From NCBI GenBank assembly GCA_947472795.1, contig CANJBL010000003.1:62001-126000 (forward strand): a stretch of 64,000 nt of DNA, read 5' to 3'. The position numbers were made by a program, and so were the translations under genes. Of the stretch, positions 61,781 through 64,000 are shown piece after piece. Source of the DNA: Fidelibacterota bacterium. Its GTDB lineage: Bacteria > Pseudomonadota > Alphaproteobacteria > Rhodospirillales > Rhodospirillaceae. Each line of letters begins with the position of its first letter. The first letter of the stretch is position 1. The notes below the pieces were generated by a model. That model had not been told where the DNA came from and did not search any database. It was given only the letters and a program-made list of their open reading frames with translations.

Positions 61781-62505
61781 GCGAGAAGACGGACAAATCC
61801 GCAAGCGAAACCCATGCTGCCGACCGCCAGACGGTCTGGCAGCCGCGCCAGGCGTCAGCCGCGGACTCCGTCGCGCAATACAGCCGGTTTGTCTCCGCTA
61901 TGAAAGTTGTGCTGCCGGTGTCGGCGGGTCTGTTGCTGCTGCTGGTAATCGTGTTGCCGCAGCTCCGCCAGGACGACGAGCGTTTCCGCATCGGCATGAA
62001 CCTTATCAAAGGCTCCAATACCGACGCGCTCAACATGACCAATGCCCGCTATTACGGTACGGATGACAAGGGCCAGCCCTATTCCGTCGTGGCGCAGGGT
62101 GTGCGTCAGCGCAGCAATACCGAAAAAGCCGTCGATCTCGTGGCCCCTCAGGCCGAGATCAATCTCAACAACGGCAACGTTATGGCCGCGACCGCCGGTG
62201 AAGGCAGCTATGACCGTGAAAATCAAAAGCTTGATCTCGCGGGCGGCGTGACCGTTACGCAGAACAAGGACAACCATCTGCGCACTTCGGCTGCACAGGT
62301 GATGCTGAAGGAAGGCTCCGCCAGCGGCACCGCGCCTGTCTCTGGCGAAGGGCCTTACGGCAAAATGGAAGCTGCCGGCGGCTTCAATCTCTCCGACCGC
62401 GGCCGCACGGTGCATTTTCATGGGAAGTCTCACTTGGTCTTGAATTCGCGTTCCGACACCGCTCCTGCGCCACCGCCAGCAAACGCTGGGAGTGCAAGAC
62501 CATGA
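61777..62505 (+). CDS. lptC: LPS transport periplasmic protein LptC
   Basis: 242 residues, ATG 61777 in an ATGA overlap with kdsD. A cytosolic N-terminus, one membrane helix (about 42-62: VVLPVSAGLLLLLVIVLP) and a periplasmic beta-jellyroll with alternating strands (MTNARYYGTDDKGQPYSVVAQGV, AEINLNNGNVMAATAGEG, GGVTVTQNKDNHLRT). LptC links the LptBFG transporter to LptA. Conserved gene order with lptA and lptB confirms the call. Confidence 0.94.
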   Translation: MSEKTDKSASETHAADRQTVWQPRQASAADSVAQYSRFVSAMKVVLPVSAGLLLLLVIVLPQLRQDDERFRIGMNLIKGSNTDALNMTNARYYGTDDKGQPYSVVAQGVRQRSNTEKAVDLVAPQAEINLNNGNVMAATAGEGSYDRENQKLDLAGGVTVTQNKDNHLRTSAAQVMLKEGSASGTAPVSGEGPYGKMEAAGGFNLSDRGRTVHFHGKSHLVLNSRSDTAPAPPPANAGSARP

Positions 62506-63437
62506 TGCCCAAGGCCACGATGATCGTTCGGCTTCTTGTCGCAGCAATGCTCACGACCGGCTTTGCGCTGACCGCAGAGGCGCAGTCCCTGAAGATGGAT
62601 AGCGGCGGCAAGCCCATCGACGTCACAGCCGATAACGGCATCGAATTGCAGCAGGACAACAAGCGTGTCATCGCGCGCGGCAACGCTAAGGCCGTGCAGG
62701 GTGACGTGAGCGTGACCGGCGACGAACTCATCGCCGACTACCGCACCAAAAATGACGGCGGTAATGAAGTCTATCGCGTGTTCGCGCGCGGTAACGTCAC
62801 GATGAAATCCACCAGCGAGACCGCCACCGGCGAAGCGGCGGTTTATGATTTCGACAAGGGCGTGCTGGTGCTGGAAGGCAACAATGTCTCTCTCGTCAAT
62901 GCCGACGGTTCGGTTGTGGCGCACCAGACATTGCAATACTGGTCCAACGAGAAAGTCGCTGTCGCCGAAGGGTCTGCCGTGGCCGTGGACAAAGAGAAGC
63001 GCAAGCTTTACGCCGACAAGCTCATCGCTTTCTTCAAGGATACCCCGACGCCAGCCCCAGGAGATAAAGGCGCCAAGAACCAGATCATGCCGCAGAATAA
63101 AGGCGATATTTCACTGCTGCAGGGCTTCGGCAACGTACGCATGGAGACCGCCAAGGAGACCGTGCGCGGCGACCGCGGCACCTACAATCTGGAAACCGGC
63201 ATCGCCACCCTCGACGGCGGCGTGAAAATCACGCAAAACCAGAACCAATTGGGCGGCGGTTTCGCCGTGGTGAACGTCAAGGGCGGCACGAGCCGCCTCT
63301 TCGCCAATGCCAAGGCCGCAGGGATGCCGGACGTGAGAGAGAATAAACGCGTCTCAGCGCTGATCGCGCCGAAGCCCAAAGATGATTCCGTCGCACCGGC
63401 GCCACCCGCCGCAGGCCCGGCCAGAGGACAAAAATGA
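62502..63437 (+). CDS. lptA: LPS transport periplasmic bridge protein LptA
   Basis: 311 residues with a signal peptide (FALTAEAQS). OstA/LptA jellyroll repeats: PIDVTADNGIELQQDNKRVIARGNAKAVQG, VYRVFARGNVTMKSTSETATGEAAVYDF, VRGDRGTYNLETGIATLDGGVKITQNQNQL (each given only as a family pattern). It is longer than E. coli LptA (185) by a C-terminal Pro/Ala/Lys tail, as in other alphaproteobacteria. ATGA overlaps at both ends indicate tight coupling in kdsD-lptC-lptA-lptB. Confidence 0.94.
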   Translation: MMPKATMIVRLLVAAMLTTGFALTAEAQSLKMDSGGKPIDVTADNGIELQQDNKRVIARGNAKAVQGDVSVTGDELIADYRTKNDGGNEVYRVFARGNVTMKSTSETATGEAAVYDFDKGVLVLEGNNVSLVNADGSVVAHQTLQYWSNEKVAVAEGSAVAVDKEKRKLYADKLIAFFKDTPTPAPGDKGAKNQIMPQNKGDISLLQGFGNVRMETAKETVRGDRGTYNLETGIATLDGGVKITQNQNQLGGGFAVVNVKGGTSRLFANAKAAGMPDVRENKRVSALIAPKPKDDSVAPAPPAAGPARGQK

Positions 63438-64000
63438 CTCCCGATACCTTGAACGACACACCGAAAAGCACCAGTGCTGCGCCCGACGCCGGCCTGGTGG
63501 TGCAGGGCCTCGGCAAGACCTTCAAGGGTCGCGCGGTGCTGAAGGATGTGAGCCTATCGGTGAAGCGCGGCGAGGCTGTGGGTTTGCTCGGTCCTAACGG
63601 CGCGGGCAAGACCACGTCTTTCTATTGTGTGACGGGCCTTATCAGTCCCGATCACGGCAAAATTTATCTCGACGACCAAGACATCACGCTGCTGCCTATG
63701 TATCGGCGCGCGCGGCTCGGCATCGGCTACCTGCCGCAGGAAGCGTCCATCTTTCGCGGCATGACCGTGGAAGGCAACATTCGCGCCGTGGCGGAAGTGG
63801 TTGAGACCGATAAGGCAGCTCAGAGTGCTTTGGTGGATGCGCTCCTGCGTGAGTTCTCCATTGAGCACTTGCGGCGTTCGCCGGCCTTGGCCCTCTCAGG
63901 CGGCGAGCGGCGCCGCTGCGAAATCGCTCGGGCTTTGGCCTCGCGCCCCAGCTTCATCCTGCTCGACGAACCCCTGGCGGGCATCGACCCCATTGCCGTG
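63434..64000 (+). CDS. lptB: LPS export ABC ATPase LptB, 3' end outside window
   Basis: The frame from ATG 63434 (AGAGGAC upstream, ATGA overlap with lptA) runs to the window end without a stop. ABC ATPase motifs present: Walker A GPNGAGKTT, the Q-loop in GIGYLPQEASIFRGMTV, signature LSGGERRRCEIARALA and Walker B ILLDEPLAGIDP, all diagnostic of LptB. An N-terminal extension of about 20 residues precedes the nucleotide-binding domain. LptB powers LPS extraction with LptFG. Confidence 0.96.
   Translation, partial: MTPDTLNDTPKSTSAAPDAGLVVQGLGKTFKGRAVLKDVSLSVKRGEAVGLLGPNGAGKTTSFYCVTGLISPDHGKIYLDDQDITLLPMYRRARLGIGYLPQEASIFRGMTVEGNIRAVAEVVETDKAAQSALVDALLREFSIEHLRRSPALALSGGERRRCEIARALASRPSFILLDEPLAGIDPIAV

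Overview
The window looks like a chromosomal piece of a GC-rich alphaproteobacterium. The pointers are a PhaR/PHB polymer locus, an HWE-family histidine kinase, a large alphaproteobacterial-type gltB with gltD, an NDUFA9-like reductase, and the conserved order rnd - kdsD(kpsF) - lptC - lptA - lptB at the right edge. I cannot name a genus; an environmental Rhodospirillales or Micropepsales-like lineage is only a guess. All functional calls come from motifs read by eye, not from database searches.

Left part (1-10.6 kb): the end of a secreted protein, a fused glycosyltransferase/phosphoglycosyl transferase, a GT-C type membrane protein, a secreted subtilase, and the queuosine tRNA cluster queA-tgt-queG. 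The tgt product has lost two of its usual zinc cysteines. From 10.7 to 17.5 kb lies a polyhydroxybutyrate locus: phaR, a small PhaE/PhaM-like gene overlapping a short phaC out of frame, phaA, a MATE exporter with a possible leader peptide, and phaB. Next come an unusual three-gene operon (DUF2269, DCC-thioredoxin/DUF4166 fusion, saccharopine-dehydrogenase-like), gloB, an orphan TAXI binding protein, M17 and M61 peptidases, and glutamate synthase (gltD-gltB, with an 18-bp tandem duplication between them). A catalytically degenerate UppP homologue, a VTT membrane protein and an NDUFA9-like protein follow.

The stretch from 34.86 to about 40.7 kb is the accessory, scarred part. It holds tRNA-Leu(CAG) whose last 12 bases recur 222 bp downstream around a hairpin-rich spacer, a frameshifted remnant of an FMN alpha-hydroxy-acid dehydrogenase, and two 104-bp copies of one gene start (one now forming a mini-ORF abutting the next gene). 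It also contains a Sel1 lipid/periplasm-type gene preceded by a 50-codon membrane peptide gene, and an HWE kinase followed by a hairpin related to one near the tRNA.

The right part (40.7-64 kb) carries an M13 peptidase, a glycosyltransferase, an ArsR/SdpI regulator-immunity-like pair, a PepSY/DUF3649/DUF3325 iron-linked operon, a serine beta-lactamase-like lipoprotein, and a four-gene minus-strand glycan or methyl-transfer cluster. It then has a hybrid sensor kinase, two adjacent inverted-repeat mini-elements, several small secreted proteins (one a paralogue of the 35.3-kb protein), and finally the LPS-transport genes, with lptB running off the window.

No CRISPR array, rRNA gene, intact insertion sequence or prophage was seen. 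The best candidates for undescribed biology are the DUF2269/DCC-DUF4166/dehydrogenase operon, the overlapping phaE-like/phaC pair, the Arg-less UppP homologue, the two-cysteine-less Tgt, and the tRNA-Leu scar with its repeat family.
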